Positions 45,938-57,059 of a DNA stretch of 64,000 bases are shown piece by piece; the stretch's first letter is position 1, and each line of letters opens with the position of its first letter. The notes under the pieces are model-generated. The model did no database searches, was not told the origin of the DNA, and saw only the letters and a list, made by a program, of their open reading frames with translations. The translations under genes were made by a program, and so were the position numbers. The stretch lies in the NCBI GenBank assembly GCA_036365455.1, contig JAWQUS010000008.1, positions 21,559,501 through 21,623,500 of the forward strand, in the 5' to 3' direction. This stretch comes from Macrosoma leucophasiata (Eukaryota; Arthropoda; Insecta; Lepidoptera; Hedylidae).

Positions 45938-46112
45938 ATAAAAAATCGGTCAAGTGCAAATCGGACTCACGTACCTATGAAGGGTTGCGTATTATGAAAA
46001 CTCAGTGAAAATATAGCCTAGCTATCACAGTTAATGAGATACAGCCTGGTGCCATAGAAACGGACAGACAGGCGGATAGCGGAGTCTTAGTTATAGGGTT
46101 CCGAATTTTTTT
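45938..46112. repeat. Dispersed repeat (CGGTCAAGTG ... GGGTTCCGAATTT)
   Basis: Begins AAATCGGTCAAGTGCAAATC and ends ATAGGGTTCCGAATTTTTT. Related pieces at 855, 30295 and 42915. Common in Lepidoptera; class unknown. Confidence 0.5.
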
Positions 46113-46234
46113 TTTCATTAAAATGAATAAAATGATGTAGATACGAGATATTTCAAGTGTATGTGATATTTGTAAACTGCCTCAGTAGAGAAGTAGTAGT
46201 AGATCATTACTTATTGAAAGAAAGTAAGAAAAAG

Positions 46235-46432
46235 AAATGCAGATGCATTGCCAACCCTAAGACCTTAGTTAATATGTCCTAAGTCATTATGTCTCTGTGA
46301 TAATAAATAAGGGGCCATACTTTGTCGTCTAGTCGGAACACGATAGTGCAGAACACTACCATTTAGCGGCAGATAGATTAGGTAGCGTGTGGTGCACTCG
46401 AGCTTCTACACTTGGAACCCTACTACCATTAG
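46235..46432 (-). repeat. SINE-like repeat, family S, diverged
   Basis: GCAGATGCATTGCCAACCC to CTTGGAACCCTACTACC, reversed. Confidence 0.65.
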
Positions 46433-46485
46433 AAAATTAATTTTTTATACCTATTTATTAAAACCTTCCCCACACCATAGAGCAA

Positions 46486-46791
46486 CGCGGGCCGACGGCC
46501 GCCGCGGCGGACCGGAGGGGAGTAGCCGATGCAAAACAGTCTGTCATTTTTTGAGGGCGGAAATGCGTGTGACACACACACACTCACACTACCAAAATCG
46601 TCTAAAACTACTTGAAACCTTGAAACTCAGACCTTGACTTTGACAAAATACATAAACAATTTCACTCACAAATTTAAACTGCCAGACGACAGGTATAGGC
46701 CCATTTGGGTTTGTACTTTGACAGAGGGGGAAACCTGCATATGGCTACTCCCCTCCGGTCCGTCGCGGCCGGTGGCCCGTGTTGCTCTATG
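46486..46791 (+). mobile_element. MITE family M, copy 2 (306 bp)
   Basis: Inverted ends CATAGAGCAACGCGGGCC and GGCCCGTGTTGCTCTATG with GGACCGGAGGGGAGTAGCC inside both arms (about 47 bp). Same element as 32320-32612 in the other orientation. Confidence 0.85.
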
Positions 46792-47230
46792 CACCACACA
46801 TATAAAGTACATCAGGCGGACTTAATGCCTTGAAACCAGTCAACCTTGAAGTCGTACAGAAAAAAGTTGACCTGGAGGAACTCAATGGGGGTTAGATATT
46901 TTTTTTATATTACCTACTATTTATGCTCGTGGCTTCCCTTATTATTACATTCAATTCGGGAACATCGTAACAGATTGTTCCCGAATTTGAATCAATGCTT
47001 CATTTATTTTGTACATAAAATAATTTAAATATTAATAATTTAAAACAAGATTCTGGGAGGCAAGACGGACGTGAGAAATAGACCAGTGATTCAGTGTTAG
47101 TGCTTAAGAAGACATATTTATATTGTATAGTATTAATATAATTTTATTGTTTACTTTGTATATGTTTATAGTATGATATGGGCCCTGGTTGCCTGCAATA
47201 AATGATTCTATTCTAAAATAATATATCCTA
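46792..47230. other. Spacer with a possible LINE tail
   Basis: At 47150-47215 GGCCCTGGTTGCCTGCAATA and an AATGATTCTATTCTA tail look like a retroposon 3' end. Otherwise nothing recognised. Confidence 0.4.
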
Positions 47231-47405
47231 CTAGCTGTCCGCTGCAGCTTCGCACGGGTGAAATGTTCCCTACATTACTTAAATAAAATCCTATGTGTTA
47301 CAATTATGGATTATCTAACTGTGTACAAAATTTCATTGAAATCCGTCCAGCCGCTTTAGCGTGGTTGAGCAACAAACATTATAAAAACATCAATACTTTC
47401 ACATT
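47231..47405 (-). mobile_element. Helitron-like element, 3' end clear
   Basis: Reversed CTAG at 47231, GCTTCGCACGGGTG, and the AAATCCGTCCAGCCGCTTTA block found in lepidopteran Helitrons. The 5' end is not clear. Confidence 0.6.
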
Positions 47406-47783
47406 TAGGTACAATATGAGTTAGTTGGTAGTCTACGTGTTTCAAGACTGCAAAGTAAATTTAATACATTGCTTAGTTTTACTTAGTTTCACGTTAAATA
47501 ATAATTCAGGCTTTGATAATTTTACAGCTAGCAATCATCACAATTTCAGCAGAAAGGTGTCCACTGCTGGATGGAGTAAAGCCTTTCCACAAAGAATATG
47601 CCATAATCGTCAAACTCAAACTCAAAATAATAGAATTTGCTTGTGTTAAGTCAAATTACAAATATAAAATTAAAGCGAATAACAACTGATTAATATGTCA
47701 AAGTAAACAAAAATAAAATAAATAATGGACCAAAAATACTTAATAATTAAAATAGGTATCAACAAAATGTTCCATACTCTCTT

Positions 47784-48020
47784 TTACAAACGGCAAGATA
47801 AAAAGAATATGGGACATTCTTTGTCATTCACTGGCAGGTTCAGGTTGGCATGCATATTGGCGATGGCCGTGGCGGTAGTTTTATCGTAAGACTGCTGCTG
47901 CCCATCTTGTGTCATTGCAGTAACTACCGCCCTATTCAATTGATTTGACTGTAATTGTTTGGTTGACTGACTGCACCAGTGGCAGAATTCTCTTTTAGTA
48001 GAAGAGAAGTCTTGCGCTAG
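47784..48020 (-). other. Possible exon-like open frame, unproven
   Basis: The minus-strand frame 47784-48242 contains a stretch (QSTKQLQSNQLNRAVVTAM, then TQDGQQQSYDKTTATAIANM and NLNLPVNDKEC) whose composition looks protein-like, rich in Q, N and T. The upstream part of the same frame overlaps a LINE fragment. No domain, splice site or homologue can be proven from the sequence. Confidence 0.2.
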
Positions 48021-48117
48021 TGGGTGGGTCGATACGTGCCGACGCCAGCTACGAATGGCTCCCAGAGTATTTGCGTAAAGATGAACTATACTATAGAGGA
48101 AATTAATCTTAGGTAAT

Positions 48118-48308
48118 CTCGATCGCGTTCGTAATGAAGATGTAAGAAAGAGGCTTTGTGTGAATGAGAGTATCGGTGTAAAAAATGAAAAAAGGCATGC
48201 TCCGATGGTTCGGGCATATAGAAAGAATGTCGAATAAGCCAATGACTAAACAGATATACAATGCGAATGTGGATGGTTGCAGAGGCCCAGGAAGACCAAG
48301 ACTGGCTT
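48118..48308 (+). pseudogene. RTE-like LINE C-terminal fragment
   Basis: Reads RNEDVRKRLCVNESIG, then MLRWFGHIERMSNK and TKQIYNANVDGCRGPGRPR, broken by a frameshift. Same region as 44582-45005, opposite strand. Confidence 0.7.
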
Positions 48309-49025
48309 AATTAGTTAAGTCACAATAATAAGAAAACATAGTCCCGGTGAATTTCACAAATTATCTCGTAGCCAATAATAATAAGAAAAGTTATTCGTAT
48401 TTGGGTTCCATTAATATTATAAAAGTTAGCTTATTATCAAAGTTCGTAATCCCAGGCATTCGTCCGTCTTTATATAAAAACTTTTCCGGAAAAATACATA
48501 AGTATTTCAAAATGATTCTGTTTGATGCCAACGGAATTAAAGTTATCATGGAACTCAAAATCAGAATCAGAATCAGAAACTCATTTATTCATTTAGGGTG
48601 ACAGGCACCTCTTATGACACGTCAAAAACAAACAAAATAAATTAAAGCGAATAACAATTGATATACATGTCAAACAAGATAAAAAATTTATGTAAAGTCA
48701 AGAATATCACTAAGATAAAACGAAATGTCATAAACTAATGTAAAAAGTATATCAGTAGAATGTCTCTTTTCCCCTTTATTTCAAGTGCAGATTTTATTAT
48801 AACAGGGGAGCATTCCTCAGATGCTTTCATTGATTTAAAAATGACGTGTCTAATTAGTTATGAACTTTACTATTCGGTTTGAAAGTATAAATGCGAGTAC
48901 GTGTAACGTGGCGCAGATGATAGTAGAAGAGTCCTAGAGGGGATTTTTGGATTTACTCGAGCGAGTCAGATTACAATATGGAGGATACCTAGCGTCTCTA
49001 CTATCGGAGCTTTCTACAAAGTTAA
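48309..49025. other. Spacer with eroded LINE-like pieces
   Basis: ATTCGTCCGTCTTTATATAA and AACGGAATTAAAGTTATCAT at 48455-48550 resemble 49935-50060, so both may be remains of one repeat. A short TCAGAATCAGAATCAGAA tract is present. Confidence 0.35.
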
Positions 49026-49029
49026 TTGA

Positions 49030-49312
49030 AATTAGCACATCACCTGTGGCAGGCATCCTCTCTTCATCAATCCCAACAACATTTGTTCTAGGACTTATAA
49101 ATATTACTTATTAGTTTTTAAAATTTAAGTTTTCCCATACAAAATTTATTTTATGCCTCTGACTGGCTGCAGCGGCGGCAATGCTCTTTAGAACTTTTGA
49201 AAACATTTTTAGTTTATTTTGTTGTATGTTATTTATCAAGATTCATAAAACATATGTTGTTGGGATTGATGTACAGAGGCTGCCTGCAAGAGGTAATGCG
49301 CTAGTCCTTAGG
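49030..49312. mobile_element. MITE with ~55-bp inverted ends
   Basis: Left arm TTAGCACATCACCTGTGGC to ATCAATCCCAACAAC and right arm GTTGTTGGGATTGAT to GAGGTAATGCGCTAG are inverted. A single arm recurs at about 55930-55980. No coding frame. Confidence 0.65.
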
Positions 49313-49354
49313 GCAGATGTTCAAATTTTTCAATAAGTTGCCACCAGCTTACCG

Positions 49355-49500
49355 CTTCCTCACGTTAAATGGAGATGCTCAGTGTTATCGTGATAGAGAT
49401 GGTAATATACGGTCCTGTAATTTCTAGCACTGTGGCATAACAACTTAGGCCTAAGAAGTGGCAACGAATCTACATTTAAATGTCTGGTTTGATATAGTGT
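49355..49500 (+). repeat. Family S repeat, diverged fragment
   Basis: ACGTTAAATGGAGATGCTC to GAAGTGGCAACGAATCTAC, with the end block at 49770 displaced by other sequence. Confidence 0.55.
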
Positions 49501-49654
49501 AGCGTCATTAAGGCGCGAACTAGTAGAACACAGATGAAACCTTACAGTACTTATCTAGTACGGAAGATGGCGTATCAATCGAATTACATCGCACATACGA
49601 AGATTTCTCAAGAGTTGGCATATATACAACTTCCGTTTAATTGTTGAGCCGCGG

Positions 49655-49735
49655 CCCGCCAGGCGCTATCACCTCGCCTGGTCGGAGAATCCTACCATTT
49701 CGTCGGAGGAACACTTCCGCCCGTTCCTCCACAAT
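49655..49735 (-). repeat. Dispersed GC-rich repeat, second copy
   Basis: GTTGAGCCGCGGCCCGCC and GCGCTATCACCTCGCC are the reverse of 22060-22110. Confidence 0.55.
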
Positions 49736-49739
49736 AAGC

Positions 49740-50540
49740 TACAGTATTACTTATTACTTACCATCAATGATTCAATGTGAACTGCATGCCACTGCAATGA
49801 CATAATAAATCGTATTTTAATGTCTAAAAAACATTACTATGACTTAAAATAACATTTAAAAACTTAAAGCAAACTTAGAAAACTAATCCGTCATCGAGTT
49901 GCAATTAATAGTTTTTATTATCACAGTCCGTAATCCAAAGGATTCGTCCACTGTTATTAAAAAACTTTTTCCATAAAAAGACGAAATTAAAAAAGATTCC
50001 GTCTTCAGTGAAACCAGCACGATGCCGACGGAATTGAAGTTATTCGATCATGGAACTCTATTTAAGAGGCAGATTAGATTTATCAGCGAGGAACATTTCC
50101 ACAGACGCTTTATACAATTTAAAAATTCCGTCTTTCCCTACCTTTTATTCTTCTCTTCGTGTTTAAAACTTTAATACTGAACTGTTTTTCGTAGTTTCTT
50201 TACGTGGTTACAAATAAAAAATGTGGGTTTGTTTATACTTGTAGCGTAGAAGCTGCATTAGGTATTGCAGTAATATTAATCTTTAAACATGATGTGGAGT
50301 CAGGTACACCACGTACTCAATAACTAGCTATGATTCGCAGATTCACGCGCATATTGATTTTATTTGTTTCTTAAAGGTCACCACTGGGGGTTTAATTGGA
50401 TTTAAATTCAATAAAGGATCCGCCACTTTACTTTGACTTGGAGCTAGAAAGGGACAAGTGAAATTAAATCAGAATTTGACATCTCTATAAAACAAATAAG
50501 TCGATAAGTAAGTAAGGTCGTGGTGCAGAATGATAACTTT
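49740..50540. other. Spacer, eroded repeat only
   Basis: Contains the eroded repeat shared with 48455-48550. No gene seen. Confidence 0.35.
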
Positions 50541-50544
50541 TCTT

Positions 50545-50710
50545 TGTATAATGAAGATGGCAAACAAGCATGCAGTTCACATTGATGTTAAGTGATGACT
50601 GCAGTCAATATACACCCACACAAAGACCAGAGGTCAAAATACAGATGTGTTGCCACCCCTGAGACTTTAGTTGTTATGTCTCTTTGCTAGTTATTACAGG
50701 ACCATAAACA
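50545..50710 (-). repeat. Family S repeat, 3' part
   Basis: TGGCAAACAAGCATGCAGTT to TATTACAGGACCATAAA, reversed. Confidence 0.7.
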
Positions 50711-51115
50711 AAAATAAAATTGAAATTAGTTCATGCTCATTTTTTAGGTGAATAACTAAATGGCCATTCATCACGAACGCGAACTGATTCGCAGCTTATT
50801 ATCGGTTAGAAAAGTTGTTATTTCTTTGCACATATTTCTGAAGAGTTCCTTCTGTTGTACTATAATCTTGTCTGTGCCCTAAGCCACCTAAGCAAAACAT
50901 TTCACAGCAAATACATGAATTTTCATAGACATTCGCCTTGAAACAGAATAAAATATAAATGTACGACGTGACGCGAAAGTAACTTAGAGAGGCCTTATAA
51001 ACGCCAGGCACTTAAGGGTTACTTCATTTATTAATCAACGGGTGTTACGCCTCCGTCGATGTTTTTGCGTAACTTTTGTAACAGCTGAGTTGACACGTTT
51101 TATACTTGTGGCTTT
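50711..51115. other. Spacer, no gene seen
   Basis: A 70-codon minus-strand frame at 50799-51011 has no recognisable domain and is probably random. Confidence 0.35.
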
Positions 51116-51117
51116 TC

Positions 51118-51395
51118 TTTTTATATAATGGAAGTGGCAAACATGCATGCAGTTCACATTGATGTTAAGTGATGACTACAGCCTAAAGACATCGACACAA
51201 CGACCGGAGGTTAAAATGCAGATGCGTTGCCACTCCTGAGGCCTAAGGTGTTATGCCGGAAATTACAGAGCTGTACATTACCACCTGACCGGAACACGAT
51301 AGTGCTGAACACTACCATGTAGCGGCAAGTATATTAGGTAATGCAGTGGTGCCTACGCCCGCGAGCTCAGTCACTGGAGCTCTACACGCTTTCTA
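51118..51395 (-). repeat. SINE-like repeat, family S
   Basis: Reversed copy ending CAGTCACTGGAGCTCTAC. Confidence 0.8.
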
Positions 51396-51663
51396 GGCGA
51401 TATGATATACACCTAACTAAAGTTATAAGTTTTTTAGGATTGTAGTACTTCAAAAAGGCAAGAGAGTATGAGAGGTAAAGGAGACATTCCAAAATGTATG
51501 GAGCTTGGGCCCGCCGCCCGCACCCTGTACACTATATTGAGAGAAGAAGCATAAAATACTTAATAATTTTCAGCTATATTCAAATCGTGTATTATACCTT
51601 CAATAAATTGTCGTGAGTCTATTTAAAAAACAATAATGTCATAGTAGGTAGCAATTTTCACCT
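51396..51663. other. Spacer, no gene seen
   Basis: No frame or repeat recognised. Confidence 0.3.
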
Positions 51664-51825
51664 TTTTGGCAGCCGTGAGACACATATTACGTGTATAGGT
51701 ATGTATTAATTTTTAGAAAATGTGTTGTTTTTCTCTGTTACCTGCTACGTTTTATGTCTGTTTTATGTGTCTCGCTGTGTGTCAAATAAATGTTTCTTAT
51801 CTTCTTATCTTATCTTATCAATTTA
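51664..51825 (+). repeat. LINE-tail-like repeat, family K, fragment
   Basis: GGCAGCCGTGAGACACATAT to GTCAAATAAATGTTTCTT with a TCTTATC-repeat tail. Confidence 0.5.
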
Positions 51826-52054
51826 GTGACGTATTGTTGTAAATGTTGTAATACAAAAATTACAAATAAATATTTCCGACGATTCAAATATTTTTTTCAG
51901 TATTTTCCATGATTCTACGTATTTTTCTCTATCTTTTGATTAGTGAAGAAAAAGGCGTTGTTAAGATGCATTGGTAAAAAAATAAATTCATTCTTCACTG
52001 TGGTGTTCATTGGATTACGTAAATTATTTTTCCATAATTCGAATTATGTAAATA

Positions 52055-52233
52055 CTAGCTGTTGCCCGCGGCTTCGTCCGAGTGGATGTCGTTTTATAAA
52101 TAAGTAGCCTATGTTCTTTCTCAAAGTCAGCTTTATCTCTGTACCAAATTTCATTTAAATCGGTTCAGTCGTTTGGACGTGAAAAGGTAACAGACAGACA
52201 GAGTTACATTCGCATTTATAATATTAGTAGGGA
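52055..52233 (-). mobile_element. Non-autonomous Helitron, family C (179 bp)
   Basis: Reversed CTAG at 52055 with GTTGCCCGCGGCTTCGTCC, an ACAGACAGACAG tract, and the reversed 5' end CATTTATAATATTAGTAGG to GGA at 52233. Ends are complete. Confidence 0.82.
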
Positions 52234-52337
52234 TTTGGATAAACAGTGTAACCGCTACGCGGCTACGCGGAAAAACATGGCGGTTTCGGGTGTCAACATT
52301 GTAGCCCACGCGTTAAGCTTTCCAGGAATGTATTTAC

Positions 52338-53057
52338 TAGTGTTGTGCCGAATAGTGGTTTCACCGAATAATACCGAATACTATTCAAATGGTGCTCAAA
52401 GATTGGAAATAAATGCTGATTTATTGTTTAAATAAATGTTGACTGTATGTAACTTCCTACACCACCAGTAGAAAACCTCTTAAAACCAGTCTCCTGTCCA
52501 GTCCACCTCTTAGTCCAGTGACGGAGCTCGCGGGCGTAGGCACCACCGCATTACCTAATAAACTTGCCGCTAAATGGTGGTGTTCAGCACTATCGTGTTC
52601 CGGTCAGGTGGTAATGTACGGCCCTGTAATTTCCGGCACAGAGGCATAACAGCTTAGGCCTCAGGAGTGGTAACGCATCTGCATTTTGACCTTGGTCTCT
52701 GTGTAGGTGTCTTTAGGCTGCAGTCATCACTCAACATCAATGTGAACTGCATGCTTGTTTACTACTTCTTCCATAACAAAAAAAAAAATGTTCTATTTGA
52801 GGTTACAAAATAAATGTTTATTCAACACATTCTACATCTCTTAGACAGACCTATAAAGGATTTCTTTGGCTTATAAAATAACATAAGAATTATTATCTTG
52901 TAGTTATCTACATGGTGTCGTGGAGACAATAAAATAGAAATATTGGAAGCGAATATACCGAACAAACAAACCGAAAAATTCGGCCGAATGCGAATAGTAG
53001 AAAAGATGTCGAATACACCAAATATCGAATACCAACCGAATATTCGGCATCTCTAGT
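52338..53057. mobile_element. Non-autonomous DNA element with GCCGAATA ends, split by a SINE
   Basis: CTAGTGTTGTGCCGAATA at the left and the reverse of CTAGAGATGCCGAATA at the right are inverted ends. Both flanks are rich in CCGAATA-type motifs. The family S copy at 52512-52790 lies inside. The ends suggest a hAT-like MITE, not proven. Confidence 0.55.
52512..52790 (+). repeat. SINE-like repeat, family S, nested
   Basis: Nearly consensus copy from GTGACGGAGCTCGCGGGCG to an A run. Confidence 0.82.
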
Positions 53058-53244
53058 ATTCACTGTCAAGTTTCGTAAAGAATTCCCGTAATTTGGTAAT
53101 ATAATAGGATTTTACGGAGCGAGCTTAACATCAGGGATTTAATACTGCTGATACCGTCGTAGCAGACTGGAAATGTCAAGGTTGTTTTCATTCTTTAAGG
53201 ATCTTATTTTTTTCATTGTCTAAATAAATTACAATCATACTTTT

Positions 53245-53522
53245 TCATATAAAGGTGGCAAACAAGCATGCAGTTCACATTGATGTTAAGTGATGACTGC
53301 AGCCTATTGACACTTACACAAAGTCCAGAGGTCAAAATGCAGATGCGTTGCCACTCCTGAGACCTTAGTTATTGTCTCTGTGATTGGTATTACGGAGCTA
53401 TTCGTTACCACCCAACCGGAACACGATAGTGCTGAACACTACCATTTAGCGGCAGATAAATTAGGTAATGCTGTGGTGCCTACGCCCTCGAGCACCTACA
53501 CTGGAACTACCACCAGTAAAAA
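53245..53522 (-). repeat. SINE-like repeat, family S
   Basis: Reversed copy ending ACACTGGAACTACCACC. Confidence 0.8.
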
Positions 53523-53692
53523 AATACTTCTTATTTATTTAGATAATATTATACGTTTTTTTTTGTATTGTATAATAAATTATGTGCCGGCAGCGGGAAG
53601 AGGATCATTGGTTGAAGGGATAGATACATCCTTACTATGCGTGCCGTGTATTCCTAGTGAAACCCTTTTTTACATTAACAGTATTCTTTAAA

Positions 53693-53836
53693 AATTAAAG
53701 AAAAAACGGAAAGAAAAATTTGACTTCGGGCAAGAATTGAACCTGCGACCTCAGGATAACCAGTCCAGCCGCTTTACCACTAAGCTACCGAAGTTCCACA
53801 CCGATGCGTCAAATTTTGCTTTCCGTTTTTGATTTT
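53693..53836 (-). repeat. tRNA-like core inside inverted flanks, copy 2
   Basis: On the minus strand: ACTTCGGTAGCTTAGTGG, GGACTGGTTATCCTGAGG, GGTTCAATTCTTGCCCGAAG. Outer flanks CGGAAAGAAAAATTTGAC and GTCAAATTTTGCTTTCCG are inverted around the core. Confidence 0.7.
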
Positions 53837-53857
53837 TAACCGATTTAGGGTCGGTGA

Positions 53858-53965
53858 TAGCGTGGTAGCTTAGTAGTTAAGCGGCTGGACTGGTTATCCT
53901 GAGGCCGCAGGTTCGATTCCTGCCCGAAGTCAAATTTTTCTTTGCGTTTTTTCTTTAATTTCTAA
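53858..53965 (+). repeat. tRNA-like core, copy 3, opposite orientation
   Basis: GTGGTAGCTTAGTAGTTAAG, then GGTTCGATTCCTGCCCGAAG, followed by TCAAATTTTTCTTTGCG. With copy 2 it forms a ~270-bp palindrome. Confidence 0.7.
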
Positions 53966-54420
53966 AGTTCGCTCGCATTGGTTATTGCGGAAAAATAAAT
54001 AGTACAATTAACGGTAATTTTAACAAATATTTCAGTGCAACTGAACCGTATTTTTTTTTACTACAAATGAAATATCTAACCTTTATTAATCAACCGTGCG
54101 GATGTATTTATCGCGTCGCGTCGCGTCTTTTGTGCGGCCCGTAAATATGTGCTGAATGAGGTCGGCACCTTTTCACCACGTAATTAGATCTTTCCGAGAC
54201 TCGTTTGAGACGATGCTATATTATTTAGCCTTAACCAACTGAACACAGTTATCGTAAATCGATTATCGTATAAATATTATAAATGCGAAAGTTTGTAGAT
54301 ATATAAGGCGGATAAGGCCATATGATATTAATTTAAACGACGTAGGTATATCCTGCAATATTCCAAGGGTATCTGCAAAATAAGAAATTGAATAATTTCG
54401 TCACAAAACACAAGTTTATT
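53966..54420. other. Spacer, no gene seen
   Basis: GTCGCGTCGCGTC at about 54115-54127 and CACCACGTAATTAGATCTT recur, diverged, near 55415-55480, hinting at a local duplication. No gene. Confidence 0.4.
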
Positions 54421-54424
54421 CATT

Positions 54425-54695
54425 TTTTTTTAATGTAATAAATGTGGCAAACAAGCTTGCAGTTCACATTGATGTTAAGTGAAGACTGCAGCCTATAGAC
54501 ACTTACACAAAATGCAGATGCGCTGCCACTCCTGAGGCATTAGGTGTTATGCCTCAGTGCCGGAAATTACAGAGCCGTACATTACCACCTGAACACGATA
54601 GTGCTGAACACTACCATTTAGCGGCAAGTATATAAGGTAATGCGATGGTGCCTACGCCCGCGAGCTCTGTCACTGGAGCTCTACCACCAGTCAAA
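54425..54695 (-). repeat. SINE-like repeat, family S
   Basis: Reversed copy ending GTCACTGGAGCTCTACCACC. Confidence 0.8.
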
Positions 54696-54865
54696 AAACA
54701 CCTTTGAATATTGTTACTTATTCAGTACGTATATAAAAAATTATTGATTTTAGGATTTTTATGTCTAATAAGATATTTTATCTGAAACAGTCTTTTTTTC
54801 AAATATATTGTACCAAAAATTAATTTGATGGTTTCATGATATTTCTGTTCAACAGAAATATTACA

Positions 54866-55062
54866 CATAGAGCTTAGGAAAGAGACAATCGCCTAGTTTC
54901 AACTTCGTAGAGCGTTATCTTTGTCGCACACTGCTTACGTTAGTATCTAAGTGCGATATTGGTCAAGACTTTGATCAAAATGGTCGACAAACGTCACATA
55001 GTGTCCAAAAGAGATAACGCTCTACAGAGTAAAAATCAGCCGAAACGTATTTCCTAAAGTCG
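54866..55062. mobile_element. MITE family T, copy 2
   Basis: TAGAGCGTTATCT and AGATAACGCTCTA in opposite arms, outer TTAGGAAA-type ends. The middle is partly reversed relative to copies 3 and 4 (GGTCGACAAACGTC appears in the right half). Confidence 0.75.
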
Positions 55063-55110
55063 ATAGGCAATATTTATAGGTGGGGACTGGGGACTATAAT
55101 ATTTCTACAG

Positions 55111-55358
55111 TATCCAAGAACAAATAATGCACATCGACCTCAGGAAGAGACGTCGGCTTATTTCGGTTCTGTAGAGCGTTATCTCTTTTGCACCTTACCT
55201 ATTCGACGTTTGTCGACCATTTTGATCAAGTTTTGACCAATACCGGACTACGGAGGCTTACGTAGGCAGTGTGCAGCAGAGATAACGCTCTATGAAGCCG
55301 AAACAAGCCGATTGTCACTTTCATAGACTCGATGTGCATTATTTCTTGTTGAGCACTG
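55111..55358. mobile_element. MITE family T, copy 3
   Basis: Inverted ends AATAATGCACATCGA and TCGATGTGCATTATT, then TAGAGCGTTATCTC and its reverse. The longest preserved ends of the family; the outermost part reads CTACAGT on the left and, reversed, on the right. Confidence 0.8.
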
Positions 55359-55549
55359 TAGTTTTAATTACTGTTCTTTGGCCTTCAATAATTCAACCGC
55401 GCGGTCGTATTTACCAAGTCGCGGCCCGTTTAATGTGCTGAATAAGCTCGACCCCTTTTCACCACGTAATTAGATCTTACCGGGGCTCGTTTGAACTGAA
55501 CTTCAGCTATAATATTCTGAATGTAAAATTCTCATGTCACAGTGTTCGA

Positions 55550-55810
55550 TTTTTTTTTATAACGAAAGTGGTAAACAAGCATGCATTTCACATTAATGTT
55601 AAGTAGTGACTGCAGCCTATAGACACTAACACAAAGACCAGAGGTCAAAATGCAGATGTGTTGCCACCCGTGGGACCTTAGTTATTATGTCTCTGTGATA
55701 GTTATTACGGGGCCATACATTACCATCTACCGGACCGGAACACGATCGTGTTGTGATCGGTGGTGCCTATGCCCTCGAGCTCCTACACTGGGACTCTACC
55801 ACCAGTAACC
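55550..55810 (-). repeat. SINE-like repeat, family S, diverged
   Basis: Reversed copy with a deletion between CGGAACACGATCGTG and GGTGGTGCCTATGCCC, ending GGGACTCTACCACC. Confidence 0.72.
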
Positions 55811-56529
55811 GACGCGTTTGTAACAATACTCCTCAGAAACGGCTTGACGAATTATCATGACATTTTGTGTGTGTATTTGTTAGGTATGAGAATCGATTGT
55901 AGAAGTTTTACCCCAAAATCATAGAAAAAACGTTGTTGGGATTGATGCTTGCGAGAGGTGATGCGCTAATTACAATTAACCCTGTATATTTACTTATTAT
56001 ACATACAGTGCTCAATAATCGTCTTGGTATTGGGTGAATTGTTGGCAATGGATAAGCTTTTGCTCGCTTGGGTACTTTCTCTTTTTTTTATTTTTTATTC
56101 TTTTACGTTTACGCATCGGCTGACCACAGCACAGTTCACCACGCGACCTAATATTTAATAATTAGTGCCCAGCTTTCGTCCTGTAAAGTCGATTGGAAAA
56201 CGGCTGCTGAGCGTCGCCGTCGGCAGCGCTCGGAAGAAGTCGGGGGAGGTCGTGTGGTAAACAGATATAGGTACCTACCAAACAGAGATGGAGATAGATG
56301 ACATCTCGGCACACTTGTGTGCGCTCGTATAAGTATATTTATATATGCATACCTATATATTTAAACATTTTTGTACGTTTATTTTATATTATGTAATATT
56401 TTACGTGATTTGTTCGTATATATGTATTTTTGTTTATTTAATTTAACCTGTTTTATCTACTTATATAAATTTATTTGCACATATGTATAGGTTTATTCCT
56501 AGTTAGTATTTATTATATTGATGTCGACT
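55811..56529. other. Spacer, no gene identified
   Basis: A single MITE arm at about 55930-55980 matches 49253-49310. A GC-richer patch at 56160-56260 (CGTCGCCGTCGGCAGCGC) has no domain. Confidence 0.4.
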
Positions 56530-56845
56530 TTTAGGACTGATATCCGTGTCCCACCGAGTAGTTTCCAGTTGAAAACCAGCGTCGGGCTCCGGCTTGACAT
56601 TATGCTGAACTGGGAACTATTTGGTGCAGCCGTGAGATCTTGTTTTTTTTTTTTACTGTAACAAGGTACTTTTTTTATATAGATTTCTTTCTTTTTTGGT
56701 TATATTGTTAATAAATGTTTTTTTTTCTTTTGTTCGTACCTACCTACTTATATTTTAAATGTGTTTTTTTTACCTATTGTTTTTTATGCAGTACCTGATC
56801 GGTTGCGCTAATAAATATTTTTCTTTTCTTCTTTTCTTTTCTTTT
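56530..56845 (+). repeat. LINE-tail-like repeat, family K
   Basis: GATATCCGTGTCCCACCGAG, AAAACCAGCGTCGGGCTC and GCAGCCGTGAGATC, then T-rich sequence and a TTTTC tail. Confidence 0.6.
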
Positions 56846-56846
56846 C

Positions 56847-57053
56847 ACATCGAGAATAAGAAGGAGACTTCTGCTTATTTCGGGTCTGTAGAGCGTTATC
56901 TCTTTCGCACCGTACCTATTTGACGTTTGTCGACCATTTTGATCAAGTTTTGACCAATACCGGACCGTCAATACTTACGTAGACAGCGTGCAATTGAGAT
57001 AACGCTCTACGAAGTCGAAACGACCCGATCATCTCTTTCACAGGCTCGATGTG
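56847..57053. mobile_element. MITE family T, copy 4
   Basis: Inverted ends CACATCGAG and CTCGATGTG, TAGAGCGTTATCTC and its reverse, and the shared GACGTTTGTCGACCATTTTG centre. Confidence 0.82.
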
Positions 57054-57059
57054 CAATAT

